64,000 bases of DNA from Derxia lacustris (GCF_002105195.1 NZ_MUHU01000031.1:62001-126000), one strand, 5' to 3'; counted from the stretch's first letter, positions 19,790 through 30,014 are shown. Notes: generated from the sequence alone by a model not told the origin. Numbers and translations are program-made.

Positions 19790-20491
19790 TCAATGCCTCG
19801 GAGTCAGCGCGAGTTTGCAACCAAGCGCGACAAAGCCGGCGCCGACGCCCCGGCCGAGCCAGCGCCCGAGGCCGGGCTTGCTGCCCAGCGCCCGCACCAG
19901 CGCGCCGGCGCTCCAGCCGACCGCCGCGTTGTAGACCGTGCTCATCAGCACGAACACCACGCCCAGCGCCACGAAGGCCAGCGCCTTGGACGGCGCGGCC
20001 GGCGCCACGAACTGCGGGAAGAACGACAGGAAGAACACCACCACCTTGGGATTGAGCAGGTTGGTCAGCATCGCCTGGCGCAGGAGGACGGCGGTGCGGG
20101 CGCTGGCGAGCTGGAGCGGCGCGGCGGTCTGGTCTTGTACCGCCGTGTGCCGTGCGCCGTCTGTGGCCGCAGTGCTGCCCGTCGCCGGCGCCTTGTCCTC
20201 GCGCGCCAGCAGCATGCGTAGCCCGAGCCAGATCAGATAGGCCGCGCCAGCGAGCTTGATGACCGTGAACGCCGTCGCCGAGGCCGCGACGATGGCCGTC
20301 AGCCCGAAGGCCGCGAGCAGCACATGCGCGCAGCAGCCAAGCGAAATGCCGAGCGCGCTGACCACGCCGGCGCGCGGCCCGTGCGCCAGGCTGCGCCCCA
20401 CGATGAAGGCGGTGTCGGGCCCGGGCGTGAGGTTGAGCATCATCACCGCGACCATGAACCAGCCGAGGTCGACCACGCCGAGGCCGCTCAT
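19790..20491 (-). CDS. LysE/RhtB family exporter
   Basis: A 233-residue membrane protein of the amino-acid/homoserine-lactone exporter family. The N-terminal signature is [20 protein letters not shown]. Further features are [31 protein letters not shown], a hydrophilic loop (about 105-145) and [20 protein letters not shown]. About six membrane segments. The ATG overlaps the fmt stop (ATGA), as in many Burkholderiales genomes. The exported amino acid is not predictable. Confidence 0.9.
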   Translation of the reverse strand: MSGLGVVDLGWFMVAVMMLNLTPGPDTAFIVGRSLAHGPRAGVVSALGISLGCCAHVLLAAFGLTAIVAASATAFTVIKLAGAAYLIWLGLRMLLAREDKAPATGSTAATDGARHTAVQDQTAAPLQLASARTAVLLRQAMLTNLLNPKVVVFFLSFFPQFVAPAAPSKALAFVALGVVFVLMSTVYNAAVGWSAGALVRALGSKPGLGRWLGRGVGAGFVALGCKLALTPRH

Positions 20492-21525
20492 GCGGGGCTC
20501 CGCGCGGCGGACACGAAGCGCTGGCCCGGCGCGAGCGCATGGCCGGCGAGGAAGTCGCGCGCGGCGAGGCGCTTGCCGCCGGGCTTTTGCAGCGCGGTCA
20601 CGCGCAGCGCGCCGCTGCCACAGGCGATGACCACGCCGCTCGCGTCGGCGGCGAGGATGCTGCCGGGGGCGTTGCTGGCAGCGCCGTGCTGGCCGGCGCT
20701 GGCATGCGCCGCTGCGTCGTCGAGCGCCGTTGCGGCCCAGAGCTTGATCGCCACGCCGTCGCACTCGGCGCTCGCGCCCGGGAAGGGATCGAAGGCGCGG
20801 ATGCGGCGCGCAATCGTCGCGGCCGGTTCGGCGAAGTCGATGGCGGCCTCGGCCTTGGCGATCTTGGCGGCGTAGGTCACGCCGTCGGCCGGCTGCGGCA
20901 CCGGCACGAGGCTGTCGAGCTGCGCCAGCGCCGCGACGATGGCTTCGCCGCCGAGCGCCGCGAGCCGGTCGTGCAGCTGGCCGGTGGACTCGTCGGCGCC
21001 GATGGCGAGCCGACGCTCCAGCAGCATCGCGCCGGTGTCGAGGCCGGCGTCCATCTGCATGATCGTGATGCCGGTTTCGGCGTCGCCCGCCTCGATCGCG
21101 CGGTGGATCGGCGCCGCGCCGCGCCAGCGCGGCAGCAGCGAGGCATGGATGTTGAGACAGCCGCGCGTCGGCAGGTCGAGCACCGCCTGCGGCAGGATCA
21201 GGCCGTAGGCGGCCACGATCATCACGTCGGCAGGCGTCGCGGCGGCGTCGCTGCCTGCCTTGCCGAACGCTGCCGCCAGCCGGCGCTGCGCCTCGGCGCC
21301 CTCGGCACCCAGCCGCGCATGTTCGGGCCGCAGCGTCGCCGGCTGGAACACCTCGATGCCGTGCGCGAGCGCCAGCGCCTTCACCGGCGAGGGCTGCAAC
21401 TTCATCCCGCGCCCCGCTGGCCGGTCGGGCTGCGTCAGCACCAGCGCGATTTGATGGCCGGCGGCGATCAGCGCCGCCAGCGCGGTCGCGGCGAATTCGG
21501 GCGTGCCCGCAAAGACGATGCGCAT
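20488..21525 (-). CDS. fmt: methionyl-tRNA formyltransferase
   Basis: Formylates Met on initiator tRNA with 10-formyl-tetrahydrofolate. N-terminal [19 protein letters not shown] and [19 protein letters not shown]; the catalytic region has [20 protein letters not shown] and [16 protein letters not shown]; a C-terminal OB-like domain binds tRNA. At 345 residues it is slightly long because of an Ala-rich insert (about residues 265-285). It starts 2 bases after def, so removal and addition of the formyl group are co-expressed. The initiator tRNA it acts on is encoded at 34947-35023. Confidence 0.96.
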   Translation of the reverse strand: MRIVFAGTPEFAATALAALIAAGHQIALVLTQPDRPAGRGMKLQPSPVKALALAHGIEVFQPATLRPEHARLGAEGAEAQRRLAAAFGKAGSDAAATPADVMIVAAYGLILPQAVLDLPTRGCLNIHASLLPRWRGAAPIHRAIEAGDAETGITIMQMDAGLDTGAMLLERRLAIGADESTGQLHDRLAALGGEAIVAALAQLDSLVPVPQPADGVTYAAKIAKAEAAIDFAEPAATIARRIRAFDPFPGASAECDGVAIKLWAATALDDAAAHASAGQHGAASNAPGSILAADASGVVIACGSGALRVTALQKPGGKRLAARDFLAGHALAPGQRFVSAARSPA

Positions 21526-21527
21526 GC

Positions 21528-22043
21528 TCAGCGACCGCCGCCGCGCTCGCGCTGCGCCTTGGCCATCTTGGCCTTCACGCGGTTGCGCTTGAGCGGCGAC
21601 AGGTATTCGACGAAGACCTTGCCGAGCAGATGGTCCATCTCGTGCTGCACGCAGACCGCCAGCAGCCCGTCGGCGTCGAATTCATGCGGCTTGCCGTCGA
21701 GCCCGAGCGCGCGCACGCGCACCCGCGCCGGTCGCTTCACCTCGTCGTAATAGCCGGGTACCGACAGGCAGCCTTCCTCCCACACCTTGAGCTCATCGCT
21801 GGCCGCGACGATCTGCGGATTGATGAGCACGCGCAGATCGTTCTTGTGCTCCGACGTGTCGATGACGATGACCCGCTCATGCACATCGACCTGGGTCGCG
21901 GCGAGGCCCACGCCGGGCGCGTCGTACATGGTTTCGGCCATGTCGGTGACGAGCTGGCGGATGCGGTCGTCGACTTGCGCGACGGGTTTGGCGACCTTGT
22001 TCAGGCGCGGATCGGGGTATTCGAGGATGGTCAGCAGTGCCAT
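21528..22043 (-). CDS. def: peptide deformylase
   Basis: Removes the formyl group from nascent proteins. A 171-residue metalloenzyme with all three motifs: [26 protein letters not shown] (Cys ligand) and [12 protein letters not shown] (two His ligands and catalytic Glu). Basic C-terminal tail. It is the first gene of a leftward run (def, fmt, lysE, htpX, rsmB, DUF4390, ntrY, ntrX, CobW-like) and is divergent from the LysM gene across a 390-base spacer. Confidence 0.96.
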   Translation of the reverse strand: MALLTILEYPDPRLNKVAKPVAQVDDRIRQLVTDMAETMYDAPGVGLAATQVDVHERVIVIDTSEHKNDLRVLINPQIVAASDELKVWEEGCLSVPGYYDEVKRPARVRVRALGLDGKPHEFDADGLLAVCVQHEMDHLLGKVFVEYLSPLKRNRVKAKMAKAQRERGGGR

Positions 22044-22433
22044 GGGCTTGTGTGTGATGCAACACGCGAGTTCGGGGGAATTGATTGCCCCGTCAAGCTG
22101 TTATCGGCAGAATCTTCAACAAAAATCGCAACAAAATCGTTCGGGCGCGAAGCTTGGCAGGCAATTCCGCCGCCCCCCGCCTTCAGCTGTCTCGATATGC
22201 CTTCAGCCTTTCGCGTCACCGCTTGCGCCAGTTCAGCCCCGGGCCGCCGGCATGGCGGCTGATCCGTGGCATCGTGCGCCCGCCCGTCGCTGCGGTGCGG
22301 CGCCGCAAGCGCGCTCGCTGCCTTGCACGGCGGCCGGCGCTGCCAGCTCCGATCCAACCCAACACACCATCGCGCGGGAAACTGCGGCTCACGCCAACGC
22401 GGGCTCAAGCCGGCTCGCGAACCGAGGGATTGA
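22044..22433. other. 390-base divergent spacer between def and the LysM gene
   Basis: It holds the promoters for two opposite operons, but no hexamer pair stands out. Part is AT-richer (22090-22145, around AACAAAAATCGCAACAAAATC), which is where I would expect the def promoter. Small frames here lack coding character. I see no repeat, RNA gene or riboswitch. Confidence 0.5.
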
Positions 22434-23552
22434 ATGAAAAAGTCTAGCACCGCGCTTCTGGGCGCCGCGCTCGCAGCTGCCGCTTCCTTCCAGACCGTTT
22501 CGGCCGTCGATTACCCCATCACGCCGCAGCAGCGCAGCGTGGCCGACCAGGTCGCGCAGGCTGGCGTGCCGCTGTCGGAGCTGGCGCCCAATGCGCCCGA
22601 CAGCTACACCATCAAGCAGGGCGACACGCTCTGGGGCATCTCGGGCCTGTTCCTCAAGAGCCCGTGGCGCTGGCCCGAGCTGTGGGGCATGAACCGCGAC
22701 CAGATCCGCAATCCGCATCTGATCTATCCGGGCCAGATCCTGGTGCTCGACAAGATCAACGGGCGCGCCACGCTGCGCCTGAGCACGGCGCCGGGCAGCA
22801 TCGCCACGCTCAAGCTGTCGCCGCACATCCGCGTGCAGGCGGCCGGCGACGGCGCGATTCCGAGCATCAATCCGAGCGCCATCGAGCCCTTTCTCAATCG
22901 CCCGCTGATCGTGTCCGAGACCGGGCTGGCGAGCGCGCCGCGCGTGGTCGCGACCCAGGACGGCCGGGTGGTGATGGGCACCAATGACATCGTCTATGTG
23001 CGCGGCATGCCGGCCGGTGCCGGCAGCAGCTGGCAGGTGTTCCGCCCGGCCACGGCGCTCAAGGATCCTGAGACCGGCAAGGTCATCGCGTGGGAGGCGG
23101 TGTACTGCGGCATCGCCGACGTCGCGGCCCAGGGCGATCCGGCCACCCTGCGCATCAAGGAAGCGCGCGAGGAAATCCGCGTCGGCGACCGGCTGGTGCC
23201 GGCCGAGAGCGGCGACTTCCCCACCTATCTGCCGCATCAGTCCAGCACGGTCATCGATGGCCGCGTGCTGTCGATCTACAACGGCGTGGACCAGGCCGCG
23301 ACCAACATGGTCATCTCGCTCAACCGCGGCGCGGCCCAGGGCGTGGAGCGCGGCCATGTGTTCCGCCTGCTGAGCTACGGCGGTTTCATCACCGACCGCA
23401 CCGGCGACAAGCCCGAGACCGTGCGCCTGCCCGACGAGGCCTATGGCGACGTGTTCGTGTTCCGCGTGTTCGACAACGTGAGCTACGGCCTGATCCTGCG
23501 CGCCACCAACACCACGCGCATCGGCGACCGCTTCGTCTCCAAGCTCGACTGA
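22434..23552 (+). CDS. LysM peptidoglycan-binding domain protein
   Basis: A 372-residue exported protein. The signal peptide MKKSSTALLGAALAAAASF ends near VSAVDY. A LysM module follows at about 60-110 (SYTIKQGDTLWGISGLFLKS and WGMNRDQIRNPHLIYPGQI). The C-terminal 250 residues contain beta-rich segments such as DRLVPAESGDFPTYLPH and VVISLNRGAAQGVERGHVF-like stretches, reminiscent of the conserved partner domain usual in this betaproteobacterial family. It probably sits in the periplasm bound to peptidoglycan. Its conserved place is directly upstream of dprA, 5 bases before its ATG. The function of the family is not established. Confidence 0.88.
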   Translation: MKKSSTALLGAALAAAASFQTVSAVDYPITPQQRSVADQVAQAGVPLSELAPNAPDSYTIKQGDTLWGISGLFLKSPWRWPELWGMNRDQIRNPHLIYPGQILVLDKINGRATLRLSTAPGSIATLKLSPHIRVQAAGDGAIPSINPSAIEPFLNRPLIVSETGLASAPRVVATQDGRVVMGTNDIVYVRGMPAGAGSSWQVFRPATALKDPETGKVIAWEAVYCGIADVAAQGDPATLRIKEAREEIRVGDRLVPAESGDFPTYLPHQSSTVIDGRVLSIYNGVDQAATNMVISLNRGAAQGVERGHVFRLLSYGGFITDRTGDKPETVRLPDEAYGDVFVFRVFDNVSYGLILRATNTTRIGDRFVSKLD

Positions 23553-23557
23553 CGCCG

Positions 23558-24808
23558 ATGGCGACGCTGGCGCCGGCGCGTCGCGCCGAGCTGGCCGCCT
23601 GGCTGCGGCTGATGGCGGTCGAGGGCGTGGGCGCGGTCACGGCGCGCGAGCTGCTGGCCGCGCTCGGTCCGCCCGAGCAGATCTTCGCGCTGGGCCACGG
23701 CGCCCTGGTGCGCGGCGCCGGCGACCAGCTCGCCCGCGCGCTCTCGGCCACGCCGGACGCCGACGCGCAGGCGCTCATCGAGCGCACGCTCGACTGGGCC
23801 GAGCAGCCCGACCGCCATCTGCTCACGCTGGCCGATGCCGACTATCCGCAGCAGCTGCTCACCATCGCCGATCCGCCGCCGCTGCTGTGGGCCATCGGCA
23901 ATCTGGCGCTGCTGGCCCAGCCGACCATCGGCATCGTCGGCAGCCGCAATGCCACGGCCCAGGGCATCGAGAATGCGCGCGGCTTCGCGGCCAACCTGGC
24001 TGGCGCCGGGCTGGTGGTGGTGTCGGGGCTGGCGCTCGGCATCGATGCGGCGGCGCATGAAGGCGCGCTCGAAACCGGCACGACCATCGCCGTGATCGGC
24101 ACCGGCGCCGACATCGTCTATCCGGCGCGCAACCGGGCGCTCGCCCATCGCATCGCGGCCGGCGGGCTCATCCTGTCCGAGCAGCCGCTCGGCACCGGCG
24201 TGCACAAGGCCAGCTTTCCGCGCCGCAATCGCATCATTTCCGGGCTGTCGCTCGGCGTGCTGGTAGTCGAGGCGGCGGCCGGCTCGGGCTCGCTCATCAC
24301 CGCGCGTCAGGCTGCCGAGCAGGGGCGCGAGGTGTTCGCGCTGCCGGGCTCGATCCATTCCGCGCTGTCCAAGGGCTGCCATCAGCTCATCCGCGACGGC
24401 GCCAAGCTGGTCGACGAATCGCGCCACATCCTTGACGAGCTGCTGCCGATCGGCTTTGCCGCCGCGTCCGAGCCCCGGCGGCGCGGCCGGCGCACCGGGC
24501 CCGGAAAGCCGCTGTCGCCCGCCACCATCGCAGCCGGACTGGCGGCGGCGCAGCGCCCGGCACCGGTGCCTGACGCCGCCGAACCGCGCGAAGAACCGCC
24601 CGACCGGCGCGACGCCGCCGCCGGTCCGCTCGCCGATCATCCCTGGCTCACGCTCGCTGGCGTCGAGCCGTTTACTGCCGACGGTCTGGCCGAACGCTGC
24701 AATGCAAGCGCCGCCGACATGCTTGCCGCGCTGCTCGACTGGGAGCTGGACGGTCTGGTCGCGCGGCTGCCGGGCGGTTTCTTCCAGCGTCTGCAACGTC
24801 CGGCTTGA
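23558..24808 (+). CDS. dprA: DNA-processing protein DprA
   Basis: Loads RecA on incoming single-stranded DNA during natural transformation. 416 residues: an N-terminal SAM-like helical region, the Rossmann-like domain with IGIVGSRNATAQG, VVVSGLALGIDAAAHEGAL, FPRRNRIISGLSLGVLVVEA and REVFALPGSIHS, a Pro/Arg-rich linker (about 310-350), and a C-terminal winged-helix region (LTLAGVEPFTADGLAERC). Complete; all ssDNA-binding motifs are present. Starts 5 bases after the LysM gene. Confidence 0.95.
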   Translation: MATLAPARRAELAAWLRLMAVEGVGAVTARELLAALGPPEQIFALGHGALVRGAGDQLARALSATPDADAQALIERTLDWAEQPDRHLLTLADADYPQQLLTIADPPPLLWAIGNLALLAQPTIGIVGSRNATAQGIENARGFAANLAGAGLVVVSGLALGIDAAAHEGALETGTTIAVIGTGADIVYPARNRALAHRIAAGGLILSEQPLGTGVHKASFPRRNRIISGLSLGVLVVEAAAGSGSLITARQAAEQGREVFALPGSIHSALSKGCHQLIRDGAKLVDESRHILDELLPIGFAAASEPRRRGRRTGPGKPLSPATIAAGLAAAQRPAPVPDAAEPREEPPDRRDAAAGPLADHPWLTLAGVEPFTADGLAERCNASAADMLAALLDWELDGLVARLPGGFFQRLQRPA

Positions 24809-24881
24809 TCGCCTGAAACGCTGCCAAACGGCGTCTTTTCATCGGTTGCCGCTCAGGGTTTTCGCGGGTAGAGTCATTTTC

Positions 24882-25340
24882 ATGTTCGACGTCCTCATCT
24901 ATCTCTTCGAGAACTATTTCAATCCGAGCGCCTGTCCGGAAGGCGATGTACTGGCCCGCAAGCTCACGGCCGTCGGATTCGAGCGCGACGAGATCGACGA
25001 GGCGCTGGTCTGGCTCAATGGCCTGTCCAAGGCCAGCTCGGCGCCGGTGCCTGCCGCGCTGGCCGAGTCCGGCGGCCACCGCGTCTACACCGACTGGGAG
25101 CTCGACCAGCTCGGCGCCGATGCCATCGGTTTCGTCAGCTTTCTTGAATCGGCCGGCGTCATCGATGCAGCCCAGCGCGAACTCATCGTCGATCGCGCAT
25201 TTGCCGTCGGCGATTCGCCGGTCGGCGCCGAGCAGCTCAAGGTCATCGTGCTGATGGTGCTGTGGAGCCAGGAAGCCGAGGTCGATGCGCTCATCCTCGA
25301 AGAGCTGCTCGACGACGGTTCGCCGCGCGAACTGCACTGA
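24882..25340 (+). CDS. smg: Smg / DUF494 family protein
   Basis: A 152-residue acidic, helical protein: MFDVLIYLFENYFNP, GFERDEIDEALVWLNGL, YTDWELDQLGADAIGFVSFL, LIVDRAFAVGD and LKVIVLMVLWSQEAEVDALI. This is the full Smg/DUF494 pattern. Genes of this family lie between dprA and topA/topB across beta- and gammaproteobacteria; the biochemical role is unknown. 73 bases after dprA and 184 before topB. Confidence 0.92.
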   Translation: MFDVLIYLFENYFNPSACPEGDVLARKLTAVGFERDEIDEALVWLNGLSKASSAPVPAALAESGGHRVYTDWELDQLGADAIGFVSFLESAGVIDAAQRELIVDRAFAVGDSPVGAEQLKVIVLMVLWSQEAEVDALILEELLDDGSPRELH

Positions 25341-25524
25341 CTGCGCCGCAACGACGGCAACTTTCTGGCAGTCCTGCGGCCGCTGACGCCGCCGCGCAGC
25401 ACCGCATGACGAAACCCGCTGCCATCATGGCCGCGTTGTGCCGAAATTTTGAAACCGCCTACACTTGGCCCCCCTTGCGGGCAGGCCGATGTGTGCCCCC
25501 CATTCTTTCGAGCTGGCGTTCACC

Positions 25525-28113
25525 ATGTCCAAGAGCCTGATCATTGCCGAAAAGCCCTCGGTCGCGAACGACATCGCGAAGGCCTTGGGCGGTTTCACCA
25601 AGCACGATGGCTATTTCGAGTCGGACGAATACATCATTTCGTCGGCGGTCGGCCATCTGCTCGAAATCTTTGCCGAAGACGATCCGAAACGCGGCAAATG
25701 GAGTTTCACCCATCTGCCCGTCATCCCGAAGGATTTCGGCCTTCAGCCGATCGCCAAGAATGAAGATCGGCTGAAACTGCTCAGCAAGCTCATTCGCCGC
25801 AAGGATGTTTCCGCGCTTATCAATGCCTGTGACGCGGGGCGCGAAGGCGAATTGATCTTTCGCTACATCGTGCAATCGGCAAAAGCCAAGCAGCCGGTCA
25901 AGCGGCTCTGGCTGCAATCGATGACGCCGGCCGCGATCCGCGAAGGCTTCGGCAAATTGCGCAGCGATGAAGACATGCTGCCGCTGGCCAATGCCGCGCG
26001 CAGCCGCAGCGAAGCCGACTGGATCGTCGGCATCAATGGCACGCGCGCCATGACCGCCTTCAACAGCAAGGGCGGCGGTTTCTATCTGACCACGGTCGGA
26101 CGGGTGCAGACGCCGACGCTGGCGGTGGTGGTCGAACGCGAAAAGAAGATCAAGAACTTCGTTTCGCGCGATTACTGGGAAGTGCGCGGCGAATTCGTCG
26201 TGGCGGCCGGTACCTACGACGGCAAATGGTTCGATCCCAAATACAAGAAGGATGAAGCCACGGCGCGCGCCGCCAAATTGGCCGCCGCGCCCGAGGCCGA
26301 GCATTTGCGCGACAACCGCATCTGGTCCGAAGCCGAGGCGAAGGAAATCGTCGCCGCCACGCGCGGCAAGCAGGGCACGGTCACCGAGGAAGCCAAGCCG
26401 TCGAGCCAGCTTTCGCCGCTGCTCTACGATCTGACTTCATTGCAGCGCGAGGCCAATTCGCGCTTTGGTTTCTCGGCCAAGACCACGCTGTCGATCGCGC
26501 AGGAGCTGTACGAGAAGCACAAGGTGCTGACCTATCCGCGGACCGATTCGCGCCATCTGCCCGAGGATTATCTGGGCACGGTGCGCGCCACTTTCGAATC
26601 GCTGGCCGGCCAGAACAATTACTTCAAGCATTGCAAGCAGGCGCTCGACAGCAATTACGTCCGGCCCAACAAGCGCATCTTCGACAACACCAAGATCAGC
26701 GATCACTTTGCAATCATCCCCACGCTTGAGACGCCCAAGGCGCTCGGCGATGTGCAGCAGAAGATCTACGACCTGGTGGTCAAGCGTTTCATCGCGGTGT
26801 TTTTCCCGGCGGCCGAATTCATGGTGACCACCCGCGTCACCAAGATTGAGAACCATCATTTCAAGACCGAAGGCAAGGTCATGGTGAATGCCGGCTGGCT
26901 CGCGGTTTATGGCCGCGATCAGCAGGGCGACGACGCCACGCTGGTAGCGGTGGGCGCAAATGAAAAGCCGCTGGCCGACAAGGTCGAGGCAATTGCGCTG
27001 CAAACCAAGCCGCCCGCGCGCTACAACGAAGCCACCCTGCTGTCGGCAATGGAAGGCGCTGGAAAATTGCTTGGCGACGACGAATTGCGCGAAGCGATGG
27101 CGCAAAAGGGGCTGGGTACGCCAGCCACCCGCGCGGCAATCATCGAAGGCCTCATCAACGAAAAATACATGCTGCGCGACGGCCGCGATCTGCTGCCGAC
27201 CGCGAAAGCCTTTCAGTTGATGACGCTGTTGCATGGCCTGGGTGTGAGCGAATTGACCCATCCGGAACTGACCGGCGAATGGGAATACAAGCTGGCGCAG
27301 ATGGAGCGCGGCCAATTGGCGCGCGAGGATTTCATGCGCGAAATCGCGCAGATGACGCAACTCATCGTCAAGCGCGCCAAGGAATACGACAGCGATACCG
27401 TGCCGGGCGATTACGCCACGCTGCATACGCCCTGTCCCAATTGCGGCGGCACGATCAAGGAAAACTACCGGCGCTTTGCCTGCGACAAATGCTCATTCTC
27501 GATGACGAAAGTGCCGGGCGGCCGGCAATTCGAGATTCCTGAAGTGGAAGAGCTGCTCGAAAAGCGCGAGATCGGTCCGCTGCAAGGCTTTCGCTCGAAG
27601 ATGGGCCGGCCGTTTGCCGCGATTCTGCGCATCGTTTCGGACGACGCGCTCAAGACCGAAACCGGCAATGCCTTCAAGCTTGAATTCGACTTCGGCCAGA
27701 ACGACGGCGAGGAAGAAGGCGGCGAGGAAGTCGATTTCTCGGGTGCCGAAGCGCTTGGCGCCTGCCCCAAATGCGGCGGCAAGGTATTCGAGCAGGGCAT
27801 GAATTACGTCTGCGAAAACCAGCCGGCCAAGCGCTGCGATTTCCGCTCGGGCAAGGTCATTCTTCAGCAGGAAATCGCGCGCGAGCAGATGACCAAGCTA
27901 TTGGCTGAAGGCAAGACCGATCTGCTGACCAATTTCGTTTCCAATCGCAATGGCCGCAAGTTCAAGGCCTTTCTGGTGCGGCAGGAAGACGGAAAGATCG
28001 GCTTTGAATTCGCGCCGCGCGAACCCAAGCCGGCCGGCAAGACGGCGGCCAAGACCGGCCGCGCTGCCGCCAAGAAGAGCCCCGGTCCGCGCGAAACCGC
28101 CGACGCCGAGTGA
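25525..28113 (+). CDS. topB: DNA topoisomerase III
   Basis: A type IA topoisomerase that decatenates DNA by single-strand passage. Toprim domain at the N-terminus (KSLIIAEKPSVANDIAKALG, NACDAGREGELIFRYI with catalytic acidic residues). The active-site Tyr lies in KVLTYPRTDSRHLPEDYLG. Two C-terminal zinc-ribbon-like units follow (CPNCGGTIKENYRRFACDKC; CPKCGGKVFEQG with later cysteines), and then a Lys/Ala-rich tail (GKTAAKTGRAAAKKS). At 862 residues it is longer than E. coli TopB because of the zinc units and tail, which is usual in this group. ATG at 25525 fits the family; a frame upstream to 25465 has no similarity. Confidence 0.96.
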   Translation: MSKSLIIAEKPSVANDIAKALGGFTKHDGYFESDEYIISSAVGHLLEIFAEDDPKRGKWSFTHLPVIPKDFGLQPIAKNEDRLKLLSKLIRRKDVSALINACDAGREGELIFRYIVQSAKAKQPVKRLWLQSMTPAAIREGFGKLRSDEDMLPLANAARSRSEADWIVGINGTRAMTAFNSKGGGFYLTTVGRVQTPTLAVVVEREKKIKNFVSRDYWEVRGEFVVAAGTYDGKWFDPKYKKDEATARAAKLAAAPEAEHLRDNRIWSEAEAKEIVAATRGKQGTVTEEAKPSSQLSPLLYDLTSLQREANSRFGFSAKTTLSIAQELYEKHKVLTYPRTDSRHLPEDYLGTVRATFESLAGQNNYFKHCKQALDSNYVRPNKRIFDNTKISDHFAIIPTLETPKALGDVQQKIYDLVVKRFIAVFFPAAEFMVTTRVTKIENHHFKTEGKVMVNAGWLAVYGRDQQGDDATLVAVGANEKPLADKVEAIALQTKPPARYNEATLLSAMEGAGKLLGDDELREAMAQKGLGTPATRAAIIEGLINEKYMLRDGRDLLPTAKAFQLMTLLHGLGVSELTHPELTGEWEYKLAQMERGQLAREDFMREIAQMTQLIVKRAKEYDSDTVPGDYATLHTPCPNCGGTIKENYRRFACDKCSFSMTKVPGGRQFEIPEVEELLEKREIGPLQGFRSKMGRPFAAILRIVSDDALKTETGNAFKLEFDFGQNDGEEEGGEEVDFSGAEALGACPKCGGKVFEQGMNYVCENQPAKRCDFRSGKVILQQEIAREQMTKLLAEGKTDLLTNFVSNRNGRKFKAFLVRQEDGKIGFEFAPREPKPAGKTAAKTGRAAAKKSPGPRETADAE

Positions 28114-28131
28114 TGCGCGACGTGACGGGCA

Positions 28132-29328
28132 ATGACTGAGGCGAGCGCCGGCATCCTCGCGGCGAGCGGCGATTTCGACCGCCGCTATGCCGCCGCCTGC
28201 ACCGCGCTCGAAGCCGATTCGCGCCGACGCAGCCTGCCCGGGCAGGCGAGCCTGAACGGCGCCGTCGCCGATTTTTCGCACAACGATTACCTGGGCCTCG
28301 CGCGCGACGCCGATGCCATCGCTGCGCTGTGCGCGACCGCGCAGGCGAGCGGCGTCGGCGCGACCGGCTCGCGGCTGCTGTCGGGCGACTGGCCCGAGCA
28401 TGCCGCGCTCGAAGCCGCGATCGCCGCCGCCAAGGGCACCGAGGCGGCGCTGGTCTTCCCGTCGGGCTATCAGGCCAATGCGACGGCGCTCGCCGCGCTG
28501 CTCGACCGCAAGACGCTCGGCGCCGAGCCGCTGCTGTTCGCCGACCGGCTCAATCACGCGAGCCTGCATCACGCCTGCCAGCTCGCCGGCGTGCATCAGC
28601 TGCGGTTCCGGCACAACGATCTGGGCCATCTGCGCGAGCTGCTGCAAAAGCATGCGGGCGACGTGCGGCCGAAATTCATCGTGGCCGAGACCATCTTCGG
28701 CATGGACGGCGATGCGCTCGACATGCCGGCGCTCGCCGCGCTGGCCGACGAGTTCGGCGCCTTCCTCTGGCTCGACGAGGCGCATGCGACCGGCGTGGCC
28801 GGCGCCACCGGTCAGGGGCTGGCGAGCGGCTGGATCGGCGGGCGCGGCGCGGCGATGGGCACCTTCAGCAAGGCCATCGGCGCCCAGGGCGCCTATGTGG
28901 CGTGCAGCCGCGCGGTGCGCGATTACCTGCTCAACCGCTGCACCGGCTTCATCTATTCGACGGCGATCGCGCCGCCGCTCGCGGCCGCCGTGCTGGCGGT
29001 GTGGAACAGGCTGCCGGGCATGGACGCACGGCGCGCGGCGCTGACGGCGAGCGCCGAGGCGCTGCGCAAGCGCTTGCAGGCGGGCGGGCTGGATACCGGC
29101 ACGTCCACGACCCACATCGTGCCGGTCATCGTCGGCAGCGATGCGCGCGCGCTTGAACTCAAGGCCTGGCTCGCGGCGCGCGGGCTGGTGGTGTCGGCGG
29201 TGCGGCCGCCGACCGTGCCGCCCAATACCGCGCGCATCCGCATCGCGCTCGCGGCCTCGCATACGGCGACGCAGATCGATGCGCTCGCCGGTGCCATCCT
29301 CGACTGGCGCGCGACGCAGGCCGACTGA
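28132..29328 (+). CDS. bioF: 8-amino-7-oxononanoate synthase
   Basis: First committed ring-assembly step of biotin: condenses pimeloyl-ACP with alanine (PLP enzyme). 398 residues. Conserved points: FSHNDYLGLARD, GVGATGSRLLSGDWPEH, LVFPSGYQANATAL, FLWLDEAHATGVAGATGQG and the PLP lysine in MGTFSKAIGAQGAYVACS. It overlaps the next gene at one base (TGATG), starting a tightly coupled bioF-bioH-like-bioC-bioD run. Confidence 0.95.
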   Translation: MTEASAGILAASGDFDRRYAAACTALEADSRRRSLPGQASLNGAVADFSHNDYLGLARDADAIAALCATAQASGVGATGSRLLSGDWPEHAALEAAIAAAKGTEAALVFPSGYQANATALAALLDRKTLGAEPLLFADRLNHASLHHACQLAGVHQLRFRHNDLGHLRELLQKHAGDVRPKFIVAETIFGMDGDALDMPALAALADEFGAFLWLDEAHATGVAGATGQGLASGWIGGRGAAMGTFSKAIGAQGAYVACSRAVRDYLLNRCTGFIYSTAIAPPLAAAVLAVWNRLPGMDARRAALTASAEALRKRLQAGGLDTGTSTTHIVPVIVGSDARALELKAWLAARGLVVSAVRPPTVPPNTARIRIALAASHTATQIDALAGAILDWRATQAD

Positions 29329-30014
29329 TGCCGGGCTTCGTTCTCTGCCACGGCTGGGGGCTGGATGCGCGCAGTCTCGATCCGCTCGCGGCCGCGCTGC
29401 GCGCCCGCTTTCCCGCGCACGAACTGCTGGCCGAGGAGCTGGGCTTCTTCGGTCCGGCGCGCGCTGCGGTCGCCGACGCGGCTGCGCGCGACGACGGCGG
29501 CTGGATCGGCATCGGCCATTCCTGGGGCTTTGCGCGGCTGGCGCAGGCGACGGTTGCGCCGCGCTGGCGTGCGCTGGTGTCGATCAACGGCTTCACGCGC
29601 TTCTGCCGCGCGCCCGGCCGGCGCAGCGGCATGCCGGCGCGCGCGGTCGACGCGATGCTGGCGCGGCTGGCGCTCGATGCCGACGGCTGCCTCGCCGACT
29701 TTCATGCGCGTTGTGCCGAAGGCGGTGCGGTGCCGGCCGCCGTGCCGCCGTACCGCGCCGACAGCGCCGCGCTCGCCGAGGCGCTGCGCCAGTTGCGCGA
29801 CAGCGATTTCGTGCCGCCCGCCGTGCCGCTGCTCGCGCTGGTCGCCGCTGCCGATGCCGTCGTCGCGCCCGAGCATGCGCAGACCCTGTTCGCGCCGCTC
29901 GCCACGGAACTCGTGACGCTGGCCGGCAGTCATCTGCTGCCGCTCGATGCGCCGGACGACTGCGCCGCCGCCATCGCGCGCTTTGTTGCCGCCCTCCCGC
30001 CCGCCACCGAATGA
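29328..30014 (+). CDS. alpha/beta hydrolase, probable pimeloyl-ACP methyl ester esterase (BioH-like)
   Basis: A small 228-residue hydrolase. The oxyanion motif CHGWGLDARSLDPL (6-19) and nucleophile elbow GIGHSWGFARLAQA (Ser in GHSWG) are clear. The usual late residues are present: Asp in VAAADAVVAPEHAQ and His in LAGSHLLPLDAP. Placed between bioF and bioC with overlapping codons, it should fill the BioH role: cutting the methyl ester that BioC adds, to release pimeloyl-ACP. It is shorter than E. coli BioH (256) and shows no strong likeness to named alternatives (BioG, BioJ, BioK, BioV) that I can confirm by eye. Hence no gene symbol. INGFTRFCRAPGRRSGM is a distinctive lid-region segment. Confidence 0.75.
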   Translation: MPGFVLCHGWGLDARSLDPLAAALRARFPAHELLAEELGFFGPARAAVADAAARDDGGWIGIGHSWGFARLAQATVAPRWRALVSINGFTRFCRAPGRRSGMPARAVDAMLARLALDADGCLADFHARCAEGGAVPAAVPPYRADSAALAEALRQLRDSDFVPPAVPLLALVAAADAVVAPEHAQTLFAPLATELVTLAGSHLLPLDAPDDCAAAIARFVAALPPATE

